Position numbers and translations under genes: made by a program. The notes under the pieces were generated by a model, which had not been told where the DNA came from, ran no database searches, and saw only the letters and a program-made list of their open reading frames with translations. Source: Toxonevra muliebris (taxonomy: Eukaryota > Arthropoda > Insecta > Diptera > Pallopteridae). Taken from it: a stretch of DNA of 64,000 nt. The stretch covers positions 18,960,878 through 19,024,877 of the forward strand of contig OY829326.1 of NCBI GenBank assembly GCA_963691655.1, read 5' to 3'. Below, piece after piece: positions 12,371 through 24,837 of this stretch (the stretch's first letter is position 1; each line of letters starts with the position of its first letter).

Positions 12371-15300
12371 TAGGCCGCATAGAACTTTTCAGTAATATAA
12401 AAAATAAAATTATATTTATTTTTAATTTTTGAGCATGCCGAGATCTTCGTACCAATCCAACTCCAAAAATCTTTCTGTGATATTTTGATCTCTTAGACCA
12501 TTGGTCTTGAAACTGCGCTCCATGGAGCCTAGGGGTTCCAATAAATTTCCCTGGGGCTCCGCGGGAGGCATATGCTAAATTTTTTAAAGATAGAACTAAT
12601 TTTCCAGTTTGAATTCGAATGGTAAAGAACTCCAATGCTCAGTTGGACACTATAGACATTTTTTTTTGTAATCAGTATCGGTACTTCATGACTTCTAAAA
12701 GTTGGAATAATGATGTGAAAAAAGAAGAACTTTGTTTTCTTTGTAGACCCAATTACACTCTTTAATTTTTTAAGGATTTCTGTACTTCAGAAATGCAAAA
12801 ACTTTGGACAATATATTCTACAAAGAACTAACAGATAAGAATAACAATGTACTCCTTGAACAGCCTGAAGTTTCAAAAGTAGAAAACCTACAAGATTCTT
12901 AAATAGGCACAAAGAAATCAATATTTTCATTCAAAAATCGCCGCCACTTAATCACACGTGGCAACATATTTATCTATTTTTATTAAAGCCACTCTTCTTT
13001 CTTATTTCTCTTGCAATATAAACATTCTGCCTAATTGAATGAATGTATCTATCAAATTTTGTCGAATCATATATAATTTTACACCTTTCCTTAGTCATCA
13101 CTTAACACTCGCGTGCTAATAATTTCGTGGGAAAAAGTTCGAAGCTTAGAGCTTATAAAAACGAGAGTGTGCTTAAGCTCATAAATTGCGTTAATTACTA
13201 CCTACTTATAACTAAAATAAGAAAACATTAATGTGTGAACGAACCAACTCCCTCTATTATTGAATTATTATACCAGTATATTTAGGAATTCTTATTACTA
13301 CTTCCGCTGTTTCATGCACTCAATAACGCTCATAATTACATAAATAAATAATAATATTAATTTTCGGGGCTAATTTATTTATGGAGATTTTTTATGTGCG
13401 AAGTTGAAACTGAAAACGAAGCTGATACTGAAGCGTGTGTGTTTCAATTTCAATTAAATTGATGCCATTTTCGTTCTCATTTCAAAAGCTTAGCGCGCAC
13501 AGCACGCACTTTGTCATTTACCTTTTCTTTCAATTTCGTTTGGTTTGTGTTTTGTTTTGGCAATCCAATTTAGCTAACAATAAACGAAAAGTTTGTGTGT
13601 TGCTGGTAGTTAGTTGAATTGAGCGCCACTGAAATGTTGTGCTGCCTTTTTATTTTAATTTAATTTTTTTTTTTTTTTTTTTTTGATTCTTGATCAACAT
13701 AATCGCATCATGATAATTTTGTTCACGCTTGTGAGTGGTAGCAGCATCATCTATGATTTTTATTATTTTGTTCTTACTTCATCTTCATATTTACTGTTAA
13801 GATTTTTTTATTATTGTACTTAAGTGGTTTAATTGAATTTGTTATTATCTTTTTATTATTATGCGAAAAATGTTTTGTCATTTGTAATTCCATTTTATTC
13901 TGGGCTTCTCCTCTTTTGTTTGTATATTCTCTGCTGATTTTAATGCTGCTACTTATTTGGTGTTTTTTTTCTTTTTTGGGACGCATACATTTAAATATTT
14001 TGTATATGTTTCGGTTGTTTATGATTGTGTCAAAGTATTTGCCTTATGTATAAAACTCATTTCCATAATTTTCAGCTGTAGCTTTTTTAAGTATGTTTAA
14101 AGGACAAACATTAATATTAATCTGCGATTTTCATCTAATTTGTTAAATCGATTATAGTGAGGTGGGGCCGTAATTTTGAATGCAAGCACGTTAAATTCCT
14201 CATTTTTTTTTTGTTGGAATTTTTCTCTAAAAATTCATTTGATTTTGAAGTCTTACGCTAATGAATCACATGCAGTTCACTGAGCGTGACAAGGTGATAA
14301 CGAAAAACTTACAATAAATATATATGTAAAGCACGTGCTTACGATTTCCAATACACAATAATACAAATTACGCTTTTGGCAGACAGAAAAAAAAGAAAAT
14401 CATTAATTTCAAAGTAGGACAATTCGAGCTACATTCAAATTTGCAATTCCACAATATTCCAATACGAAAATTGTTCAATTAGTTATGCACAATTTATCTG
14501 TGTGAGCTTGACAACTGAGCTATGCAAAAACAAAAAATAAAATAAATAAATATAATTAAAAGGAAGCTCACTGTCCTTCTTATGCATTACATAACTACAA
14601 TATTTTAAAAAAAAAAACACCCCCAGAAAATAGCTTAGTAAAAACACATAACTTCTAGGTATAATTTTTTAATAAACTTTTTCAATTGGGCGTAGAAAAC
14701 GTGTCACAGTCCTAGCGTAAAATTAAGCAACAACTGTAGAATATTAATTGGATGGATGCTGCAAAATTTGGTGTTATCTTTCGCTTTCTTTCTCTCTTTT
14801 GTTCTCCTTCTAAAAAGCCAGTTTCTTCCTTCAAGCTGACGAGAACAAAAGTTGATAAGTAAAAACCATCAAGTACTGAACAATATAAGCTCAAACAAAA
14901 AAAAAACATAAAAAAAAGAATGGAAGGAAAATAACACAAGACTATGTACAAAACAAATTACAAGAAAATTAAAAATAAGGCGCCTACAACCAATTAGACT
15001 CAAACAACACCGCCACCAATTCACACCTAACGCTGGTGTCTCTACTGCATTTTTAAATTGAATTGAAGCGCTTAGCAAAAAATAAAAAATAAAACAGAAA
15101 ACAGAAGAAAGCGCTAAAGCTTACAGCATCACACCAAAATCTCCTCTTCTTTGCACTATTCGTGAATAATGGTACCCGATAATACCCAAAAGGCACATGG
15201 CGGCAACGCGCGTTATAAATCGCGTTGGTTGTTGTTGGTTTATTAAAAAGTTCTAAGCAAAATTTGCATAATTTCGTTATAGGCGCCAAAAATTCGTGAA

Positions 15301-16500
15301 CTTCAATATATGTATAAAAAAAATGTTCTATGTACAACGAAAAATTTAAAGAAAAGAAATGTAAATTTTTACATGAGTTGACATTATTAAATTAAAATGC
15401 TTCGCAGGTATAGTGGAAGGTAGGCAGGGAGTCAAACGAGCGGACAGACGGATGAATAAACGGCGGATAGTCTGGCATGCACAGGAAATACACAACCGAG
15501 TTCATTGATAAATGTGTGTGGGTTTTTTATTTCTAGAATGGAGAAAGACATGCAAGTATTTAAAAAATACTGTTGTTGGAGGCGAATAGAGTGCACTGGA
15601 ATGCATAAATTACTAAGAAATTGTGAATTAAAATGTATTTGTGAAAATGACAGATATAATCTCGATGTGTTTGTTTAAGTAACTTAAAGGCAGTGGTGTT
15701 TCAGAAATATTTTAAGCGCATATTGATTAGAGAAACAGATATTGATCGCTTACGCTCAGAGAATCCAGCGTGATTTCGTTTACTTTTAAGAGTCGACAAG
15801 CGCAAACTAATAGTGACAAGATCAGAGATAAAACTAAATTGAACCTTTCTTGTATTTCAGTTACTTTAGTTTGTTAAAATAAAATACTGAGACCTTACTG
15901 TCTTTTTGAACAATCGCCTAAACAAATTTCCGTATATATTACTTACTTATCATCCTTAGATCCCTCGCGGAATATAGCGCAACAATAAAATCCGCTCTTC
16001 ATTGCAATTGGTTTGAGCTCGTTTCAGATTAGTTTAAGTTGACACTTTTGGCGTGGGATCGCCTCCTCCAAAATTTACGGGGACTACCACGTGAACTATC
16101 CAGACCAGTTAGCGAATTCTAATCCAACGCTTTATTGGCAATACTGCTTCCAGATTTATGCATTTTAGTTTTTGTCTTCTAATCCAAAACGTCAAGAGAC
16201 CCAATGTTGGTCTGGTTGAGCAACTTTTCATTTGTGTTGTGAGTATAAATTTTAGACACATGCAGTTAGTCGCCTAATTATTTATATATATCTTCCCAAA
16301 TATGTGGAAACTGTTAACTTTTTAAAATTTTTCTACTGTTTACTATGTACCTACAGTTGGACTATATTAAACCTGAAATTTTTAGATCCAGTTTAAGTGT
16401 ATTCTACATTTTGGGGATTTGTTAATGATTTTAGACTGGTTTTTAATGTGTTTGTTAGTCCGATTTTATAGCTTATTTTTCAGTCTTGATTTAAGTCAAA
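12371..16500. other. Non-coding AT-rich stretch
   Basis: No gene is recognised. A patch at about 12498-12585 is unusually G/C-rich (CCATGGAGCCTAGGGGTTCC, then GGGGCTCCGCGGG) and resembles the subterminal region of some hAT elements, but no second end was found. Long T-runs occur at about 13662-13684. A block near 15950-16200 is less AT-rich than its surroundings but has no coding frame. Confidence 0.4.
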
Positions 16501-16504
16501 TTCT

Positions 16505-16700
16505 TGCTCTGAGTTTTAGTCTGATTTTTGTCTGAATTTCGATTTGATTTTTGTTTGAATTTCGACCTAAATTTTAGTTTGAGTTTTGACTTGATTTTTG
16601 GCCTAAATTAGGGGCAGTTTTTGGTCTTAAGTTTGATCTAAAATTGGCCTCAATTTTGGTCTACTGTTTAGTCTGATTTTGAATTGCTTTTGGTTTGAAT
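16505..16700. repeat. Degenerate 12-bp minisatellite
   Basis: About 15 successive 12-nt units of the kind TTTGAATTTCGA, TTTGATTTTTG(G/T) or CCTAAATTTTAG follow each other in near-constant register. The pattern fades into similar TTTTAGTCTGATTTT-rich sequence on the left (from about 16430). It has no open frame or known function. Confidence 0.7.
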
Positions 16701-19305
16701 TTTATTCTAGTTATTGATTTATTTTGTGTTCTATTAATAATTAGGTTCCCGAAAAAGCACTTAGTTTTATAAAGCAATCTTTGTAGCAAATTTCATATAG
16801 AAATGAAGTCAAATGAAGGTTGTTGTTTATTATATAACTATTTATAATGTGATCGAAAAAAATTAATATACAATTTATAGTTGGTTGAAAATTTACAGAT
16901 GATGGAATAAAAACTGAAACCCTGCGTGAGTTTTGCCCCCAGATTTGAGTTTGCCTTCGTTGGACCAACTGCATATTTTGATTCTTGGTTCTGATACAAT
17001 TAAAAGTTGCTAACTTTTGGTTTGGAAGAGATAGCCATATATTTGGGTTGGCTAAAATAAAAATTTTTAAAATGCGGTAATAAAAAAATTTTTCCGAATT
17101 TACTTACTTAGAAATATGAGAGCCATCCACAAGGTAGTAACAGATATCGGTTCTCAAAACTCTACTTCTAATAGTTTCACCCATAAAAATGAAACAAAAA
17201 AACTCATCTCCGATTTATTTCTAGTTTGAAATTGGCAAATATCCCGAGAATCCAGAACTAAGATCTGAAAAAATTCACAAGTTTAGAAGCGAAACAAATT
17301 ATAAAACACGTGGAAGCTAACATTGGGAAATGCTAAGTTTGAAATTTCTCTACCTGCCATCATTTAATATAGATCTGTCCAACAATATACATTTAATGTT
17401 GTATTTGTCACGCTCGCTCACGCTTATAGTACGCAAACAACCAACAACAAAAATGCACTGATTAAAAATATAAAGATTATGAATGCATACCTTCAGTAAA
17501 AAAATCATAAATACAAATTTCGATTAAAAAAGGAAATGAAAATGTGTTGGATGATATCTTTTTTGTTCAACAATGATGGATGATGTCCAATTTACATAAG
17601 CGCTACATACAAAAGAACGAAATATTTGGGTCAAATATGCAGACATAAATATACACATGCTTGTATATATGTATATATATTTTATGTACTTTGTAAATTT
17701 ATTAGCATGACGCATTTGTTTGCAGTGAAAACTGTGCTGCTTATTTCTAATTAAGTGCATTGAAAATGTTTGAACATTTGTTTACCATATTTGAAACAAT
17801 AAACATTTCTAAAGATCATTGACCACAACAGCATCAGTTGTACAGACTAAAACACAACAGCAGCTGCATTTACTGCATGGTTAATAAAAGCAAAAAAAAA
17901 AACATGGCATGTGCATGTGCATTTTAAAGCCGTACCCAAAATGCAAATGTGCAGCGATATACACGCTGATATAAAAGTAGGTATTTATTGTAGGTACACA
18001 CAGACACATTGACACACTATGGCACGAACTCTCACCAACACCAGCACCAATAACGGACTCTGTAGAAAAGTATTTTGGTTTCTTTTCCTCTTTCATATGA
18101 TTTTCTCTGCTGCTACTTTCATTGATAATGATGACAACTTTTTTTTTCTTTTTTTCCATTGGTGACATATAAATATACTTGAAAATGCTGAATGAGTAGG
18201 TAACAAACCTACTTACTTTTTCGTTCCCTGTTCCCTTTTCTTTTGATTGATCATAGTAACGGTCATTTATAAATTTCAATGCGGAAATGTTTTATGACAC
18301 CCAAAACTTTATCGTAGCTTAAAAAAAAAAGAAATAAATGTGAATTATGCTCAATTATAAAGAATTATTATTTAAAAAAATTTTAACTTTCTTCAATGCA
18401 TATTAAGTTTGTTGATTTTTCGGTAATTTCTTCATGCCTAAATTATAATATTCCTTACAAAAGTTACTTAAGTAATTATGAAATTTAAATTATTAAGTAT
18501 CTACCTACCTACTTGAAAATTGTCAGTGTATATCGGAATGAAGATTCCTACACTTCTTGGAATTCTTTATAATAAAATGTTTTGTTTTTTTTTTTTTAAT
18601 TACATGACAATATTACAAGAATATTATTAAAATTTTCTCACATTTAGTAGTTATTTATGCCCGTTGGCATACACGTGTTAATGACTTATAACAAAGTTGA
18701 AAAAATTTAACAGAAAGAGAACAAAAACGGCATCCAGTCAAACTGCAGTAAAATGATAATTGCTGATCTTGTGCATTCTCATTCTCATTAATGAAATGAC
18801 TCATTAATTTTTTTGTTAAAAAAAATACTCCAGAATCTTCTGAAAAACAGTTAAGAATGTTTTACATATGTAAGTAAATATGTATGTGTTTTTATTTTGG
18901 TAAGATGTATAAAATTAGGCAACCGAAAAAGCTAAAGTTAAAACCGGAATCAAAACGTTGTGTTCAAAAAGGTGAAAGAAGTTGTTGCTTGTTATTTTGA
19001 AAAGTATTAAAGAAAACAGTTTTTATTGTTCTTAACTTGATTGAATGGTGATTAATTGAAAGAACTTAATATTCAGAAAGATTAGAATTTCGGATTTTTT
19101 ATTTTAATTGCAAACACTGGTATTTGATTGGGAAATTATTAAAAGATTGTAATCTTTTACTCACAAATGGTTTCTATTGATATATTGAATGAAAAATTAT
19201 AATCTTTCCATATAAATGATTGATAAAAAATAAAATCATCTGATTGCAGCATTTTATACTTATGCACATGAACAAGTAGATTTTTTTTTTTTAATTTTTC
19301 TACTT
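16701..19305. other. Non-coding AT-rich stretch
   Basis: No gene is recognised. The right part (from about 19100) begins a loose repeat with phrases such as AAATGATTG and AATCTTT that resumes beyond the next two insertions. The 132-codon minus frame at 17881-18279 contains poly-Lys and low-complexity runs and looks accidental. Confidence 0.4.
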
Positions 19306-19307
19306 TA

Positions 19308-19346
19308 GGGAGGGGGAGGGGGGGGGGGGTGGGTAAATAGGGTTAG
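19308..19346 (+). repeat. G-quadruplex-prone G-run
   Basis: Six runs of two or more guanines occur in 39 nt, including an uninterrupted run of 12, followed by GTGGG, TAGGG and TTAGG. This easily meets the usual four-run quadruplex pattern on the + strand. It coincides with the presumed left terminal repeat of the element at 19308-19997. Confidence 0.75.
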
Positions 19347-19997
19347 GACAGCGTTTTCTCAATGAGTTTCATGAATTTTTTTATAGTATAAAAAATTTAT
19401 TGAAACTTGGAGAATATTTTATATATATACTTTTTGAAGAATTTCCTTAAAAAACACCGAAGATATTAGCGACCCCATATTGCAGTTCACAATCAGACTC
19501 AGTATTTTGCGTACATTCTGGAAGCCGCAATTTTCATCCGAAATCAAACGAGGATGGAATTTACTTTAACTATATGTCTCTTTACAATATGAACCTAAAT
19601 GCTATCAAAAAAATAGAAAATTTAATTTTTTACAGGGCTCCAAACAAAAAAGTATGATTTTCTGCCATTTTTTGCAACTTTTTTTGCAAAAAAAAAATTA
19701 TTTTAAATAAGGATAATATTCCGATTTTAGGTTCATATAGAGCGCAAAACGATTGGATGAAAACTTTTCAAGCTAGCGTTTACATAAGTTAAAAAGAAGT
19801 CGTTTTGAGAAAAACGCGTTTGAAAAACGTGGCGCGCTCGGGCCTGAAGGAGAGCTACTCACTTTAATGGCTTATAATAGAACGAGTCGGAATTTCCATT
19901 TAAAATTTTGGGAACATATTTTTCAATAGATTTACTAACAACTTATGAAATAAGAAAGAAATCGATTTTTTGAACCGTCTAACTCTATTTCCCCCCT
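19308..19997. mobile_element. Putative TA-flanked DNA transposon/MITE with G-rich ends
   Basis: The left end (19308 onward) is a G-run followed by TAAATAGGGTTAGGACAGCG. The right end, read in reverse complement from 19997, is AGGGGGGAAATAGAGTTAGACG. These are imperfect inverted repeats. TA flanks both sides (19306-19307 and 19998-19999), as in Tc1/mariner-type elements. The 690-bp interior has no coding frame, so it would be a non-autonomous derivative. Boundaries are moderately supported because the G-run makes alignment of the ends loose. Confidence 0.55.
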
Positions 19998-20341
19998 TAA
20001 TTCGCATGCAAATTGTTTAAAGAATGCAAATTTTTTTTTTGTAAAACTAATATTTTTCTATTCCTAATCATTTGGATTTGATTGAAACTTTTCTTTTTCG
20101 TATAACTAAATGAGATTTGTTTTTTATATTACTATAATAAATTCTGATTTTTACTTTCTTTTATTGTTATGATGCATGGTAATCTTTTTCAAATGAATAA
20201 TTGGAATTTGTATTTTTTAATTCAAAATCTTTGTGATTTAGTTGAATGGAGTAATAAAATGTTGGCATTAATTTTCACATAAATGATTGGGAATAAAATT
20301 CCTTAAAATTATTACTCTTTAATTTAAAATTTTTGTAGCTT

Positions 20342-21107
20342 CACGCAAAGAAAAAATTCGCTTCTCAGAAACGAAATTTTCACTAAACGAACTTCGTTCA
20401 TGGAATGTTTTCATGATGAACGAACATTTATTTATCATAAACGACTATATTCGGTTGCCATGAACAAAGATTTATTCATCATAAACGGTTCAATTCTTTC
20501 ACAATAACCGAAAAACTTTTTCCATCATATTCATCATACGATGAACTAAAAACGTATGCAATAAAATGCAATATTTCCCTGAAAAATATAAAAAGGAAAG
20601 CAAAAACAATTTTCATATGTACATTGGCATTTTATTGTGGTTTTTATTTAAATAAAATTTTCTGATTAAAAACTAGAAACACCACGCACTTTTTTTATAG
20701 ACAAAAAGAAATGTGATGGAATAATTTCAATGCAGAATTAAAATTATTCAATAATGCGTTGACAAATGATACTTCCCGTTATGTTGCGCTGATTTGTTGT
20801 TGTGTGGAGTTTGAATGTAAGCGTCGCTGCTGCTTCCTTTTGCGACGAGAGCGAGCTGAGAGGAAAATAAAAAGAGAAGAGAGTTGTGGACTTTCGTTTA
20901 GCAGAAACGTTTTTTTCATTTGCCAGAAAAGCAAATTGCCTTAATTTTATCGTCAACTAATTTTCGTTCATCGTAAAATTGTTAATCTTTTGCAGAAAAC
21001 GGTTTTGGTTTCTGCAAACACGGCAACGTTCCTCAGAAACGTTTTTGTTCAGCGTGAAAGGAATATATTCTCCACAAACGGGCAATAAACGTTTTTTTTC
21101 TTGCGTG
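20342..21107. mobile_element. Putative non-autonomous DNA transposon with repeated subterminal motif
   Basis: The ends begin CACGCAA(A)GAAAAAA on the left (20342) and, in reverse complement, CACGCAAGAAAAAAAACG on the right (ending 21107). The interior repeats two phrases. CAGAAACG or close variants occur near 20369, 20900, 20990, 21033 and 21074. TCATAAACG-like copies occur near 20433 and 20470. There is no coding frame of known type and no clear target duplication, so the superfamily is unassigned. Confidence 0.5.
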
Positions 21108-23758
21108 TGGATTGAATAATTGCAATTTTACACAAGAGTGATTACTGCATGATTGCAATCTTATTCATGAATGATGTAATTTGGTTGACTAAGACAATAC
21201 AAATTTCTTCCAATCTTCGTGTAAATGATTGGAATTATAGTTTTTCGATTATGCTCTCCAATTTTCAGTTGATTATATCGAACGAATATAAATAAAATAA
21301 TCTTAAGCTGAATGAATGATTTATTTAAATGTAGAATATAACGTTTACCTAACTTGTAACTTACTTCAAGGTTCAAAAAAAAAAAAATTGTAAGACAGAA
21401 CTAAAAATATCATTACTCTAACAGAATCTCCTGGCTGGATACAGGTGCCCCAATCACAGCACTTTTAAAAATAAATCTTAAAGCAACTCTTCTAGTCTAG
21501 TTAATGGAATTATACTTTGTTTTTGCTCATTACGAATTTGAGTACCTACTACAAATTTTTATGTTCACTTTCAATTAAAAGATTATTACGAATCCATATC
21601 TCAAAGCACTTTACAATGCATGCAAAAAAAAAAGAGCTTCACAAACTTTTTCAGCAGTCATTATTTCAGTTAAAAATTACAAAAACAAAAAACATAAAGT
21701 GCAGATAAATAGACTTTCTTTATAACTCATAACTGAGAGTTGTCGTCGTTGTGGTTGTCGTCAGTTTAGTCTTCTTCATTTTTTCTCAAGTACTTTTGGC
21801 AATGAATGTTGGCAACTTGCAACACAGAGCATCAGTTGCTGACAAACGCTAATGAATGAGTTGTGCAAAAAGCAACATTTTTTGCAAAAAAAAAAAATAC
21901 AACCGAAAAGTTTTCTACCATCTTTTGTTTTTATTCTATTTTTATTTGTGGAATTTGCAACCTTCTGTGATACTAGCCTGTATACTCCCAAACATCCATG
22001 TTCGTTTGCCAAAAAAATAAAGTCGAAATAATTTGAAAATACAAAAGAAAAATTCACACAAATGAAGCAAAGCGTCGGCGGTGGTAGCATTATGCAGCAT
22101 AAAGTAAAAAGTTTTTGTTCTTGACTTTCTCCTCTGAAGGAATTAGCATTATTAGTTGAAATTTATGTAAATGAATCTTTTTGCTTCCGGTATACAATTT
22201 TGGTTTTTTGTTTTTTTTTTTTTTTTTTGGGAGCAGAAAAGTTATGAAAATTTAAATTTTCATTTGCCACAGTTCTTCTTTTTGTTTTTTTTCTGCGCTT
22301 TACTGTGGTTTTTGCAAATGAACCTTAAGAATATTTGTGAAGTTATTTACTTTTGTAGAAATGTATAATTCGAAATTGTTTGTTGTTTTGTGAATGTTAC
22401 ATGTATTTTTATTTTGTTAATAAAGTATAAAGTACCTACACATAAAAAAATTAAACGTATTGCATTTTAAATGTAATTAAATGTAGCGTTCTATGAGTTG
22501 CTATATCTTAAAGATATTTGCTTAAACTTTGTTAATTCACTTTAAATTTTATATGTACTTAACTTTAAAGTTTTTTATTCTATTTCTTTAGTTTAGGTAT
22601 GTACTAAGCCAAGCGTGCGTAAAAGCTATTATTAATTTTATCTTTGTTACGTTCTTTTTCTGCTTCTTCTTTCTGTTTGTTTGTTTTTTTTTTGACTATT
22701 ATTTACACAAATAAATTAAAACTGTGCACAAAAAAAAAGGAACAAAAAACACTAGGTCGGATTCTGTGCTGTGCATCTTTTGCACTTTTTCCACACCAAC
22801 CACACTCATTAGACCATGGTCGAATGCATTTTTCCACAGAAATGGAAATGAAAAATTGAACAACGAAAAGTAAGTTCTCCAAAAAAGCAATGGGGAGTTT
22901 TATAGTTGGTCTACATTGACCTAAAGTTACAATTAATTGGCATGTCATGACAAAACTGAAACCGATAGCTATAGCTGATTCACGTTTACCGTTGTAGTTT
23001 CATCATTGGCAAATCAACTTGTTCATGGTGAGCATATATATGCCAATTTGTTTTTTTTTGTTTGTTTTTCGGTTTCAATTTCCACCAGCGAATGGAACCG
23101 ACTAGGTCATAGTCAGCCGGCGGAGTTTAAGTTCACATATTATTCATCCTTGTGTTCAAAAATTTGTGGCTTTTCGGTTATTGTTGTTTCGTGACGGTCG
23201 GTACTACTGTCAAACAGCTTAATGATCCGATTGTTTGGAGCCATGTACTGTCACCCATTGATTTCTATTGCCGTACCCGTAAATGTGAATTAGTTTTTAT
23301 TTCTAGCACAGAGAGTTGAAGGTTCGAAAACCTTTGGGACCTAGGAATTTGATGTTTGGAGTCTGTATGAGTCAGTTGGAAGAAAAAAAAATGTATAAGA
23401 TACAAATTTTTATATACAGGGAGATGAGGAGTTAGAAAGTGGTAAAAATTTCCCTAGTTATACTAAATTATTGATATGGATTTTTTGCGTAGTTTTAACT
23501 TTGTTGCCAAGTGTAGAGTGCTGTAGAGTGCAAATTATTCTCGTGCATTTAAACTTTTCTTTATATACATGAACTTTTGCCCATTTGGTGCAGAATTTTT
23601 GAGGCTAGAGTAATACAAAAAGAAAAAGAAAATTTTTTTTTTCTGAATAAATATCCAAAAATTGTATAGATAAAGAATATACAACCAAAAAAAACTATAG
23701 GTAAATATTTTTGTTTAAAAAAAATATGTTTTAAAAAATTTTATTTTACAGAATTCTA
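21108..23758. other. Non-coding stretch
   Basis: The left 200 bp continue the ATGATTG-type loose repeat. The remainder is AT-rich with poly-T tracts (for example 22206-22228) and no recognised gene. Open frames at 21776-22090 and 22171-22368 are rich in Phe/Leu/Cys from homopolymer runs and are judged accidental. Confidence 0.4.
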
Positions 23759-24835
23759 CCAAAATATGGAGGGACTAACAAAAGTTCGCTTAGTTGGCTA
23801 CATGGAAAAAGCTAAAAACAATTTTAATTTCTTAACTTTAATCTTCATCGTTTTAAAATTTTTCAACATAATTGCCATTAATTTCTATACATTTGTGAGG
23901 CTGGTAGATCTACTTCGAAAAACAGTTTTCAACAGTTTTAGATTTGCAACTTTGACATTAACTGCATTTCTTCTCATTATTGTCAAAGACCTTTCCTCTT
24001 GATTTTTGTTATTTTTGGAAACAATCAGTAATCACACGGCGCTAGGTCCGTAGAATGAGGTGCTGGACGAATTTCTTCAATCACCGAGAGCGCAATAAAA
24101 TTGTACGTTTTTTCAGCAGTGTGAGCTGGGACGTTATCGTGTAGCGCAGTTCATCTTTTTTCTGGTTTTCCAACAAGTTTTCGAAAACTTGTGGTAAGCC
24201 TATTTCAGTATACCATTGAGCAGTTACTGTCTGTCCAGTTTTCTGAAGAATATCCGTTAAATTTTGTTTCTCTGGTTAAATAAATTGACATCATTACTTG
24301 AAGAATCAAGTTTCTTCACCTGCTACAATTTTATTGAAGATACTGGAGTCTCCTTTTTTAAAATTTTGAACAAAATATTGGGTAAAACGTGCAAGAGTCT
24401 CTTTTTGACCCTCAGCTAAAATTCGAGGAATCCATCGTGCCGATATCTTCGTGTATTGAAAATGATTCCTAAGTATTAGCGGCACAACTTGGGCGACCTT
24501 CAAGAGATTCGTCTTCTACCTGTTCCGGTCTGGAATCTCAGAAACTACTGCGAAGCAGTCACAAGCGATGGTTCGTTCTCTCCATATGCTATTTATACTC
24601 CTCAAATATTTCCACATGCTTGAGGTTACGTCGAAATCTGTAAATAATGCCATGCCGAATCTTTTGCTGTGATGGCGGTGGAATTTCTACCGACTCTTTC
24701 TCAATAGCTTTGCGTTTTTTTGTCTCCATGTTGACTGTTTACTGTGAAACTTAAAATGAAATATCGTAATACTATGCCAAATCATGTGAAATTTTTTGAT
24801 TTATTCAGTTAACTTTTGTTAGTCGTCTCGTTTTG
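23759..24835 (-). mobile_element. Decayed mariner-like element
   Basis: A transposase remnant on the minus strand is bracketed by the inverted repeat GACTAACAAAAGTT (23773-23786, complement at 24811-24824). The repeat weakens outward to CCAAAA/CAAAAC next to a TA on each side (23757-23758 and 24836-24837). The implied length of about 1.08 kb is near that of mariner elements (about 1.3 kb). The exact outer ends are less certain than the inner repeat. Confidence 0.75.
23800..24729 (-). pseudogene. mariner transposase pseudogene (DD34D type)
   Basis: Reading the minus strand from about 24729 there is a Lys/Glu-rich start (METKKRKAIEKES), then VEDESLEGRPS near 24510, then AQVVPLILRN and KISARWIPRILAEGQKE (24500-24400), the linker typical of mariner transposases. 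The motif that normally holds the first catalytic Asp reads VAGEET, with Glu in place of Asp, and a stop follows. Beyond further frameshifts LHDNVPAHTAEKT (second Asp) and STDLAPCDY (third Asp) are recognisable, and near 23880 CIEINGNYVEK, the usual C-terminal mariner tail. Stops, frame changes and apparent loss of much of the N-terminal domain show that it is long dead. Confidence 0.85.
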
Positions 24836-24837
24836 TA

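Noticed and set aside
12276..12635. 119-codon minus frame over the GC-rich patch and hairpin
   Set aside because: Crosses an inverted repeat and a probable transposon fragment; not protein-like.
17881..18279. 132-codon minus frame
   Set aside because: Poly-Lys and low-complexity runs from A-rich DNA; no domain.
23318..23332. GGTTCGAAAACC, like a Pol III B box
   Set aside because: One extra A in the core and no A box at the right distance; not a tRNA or SINE.
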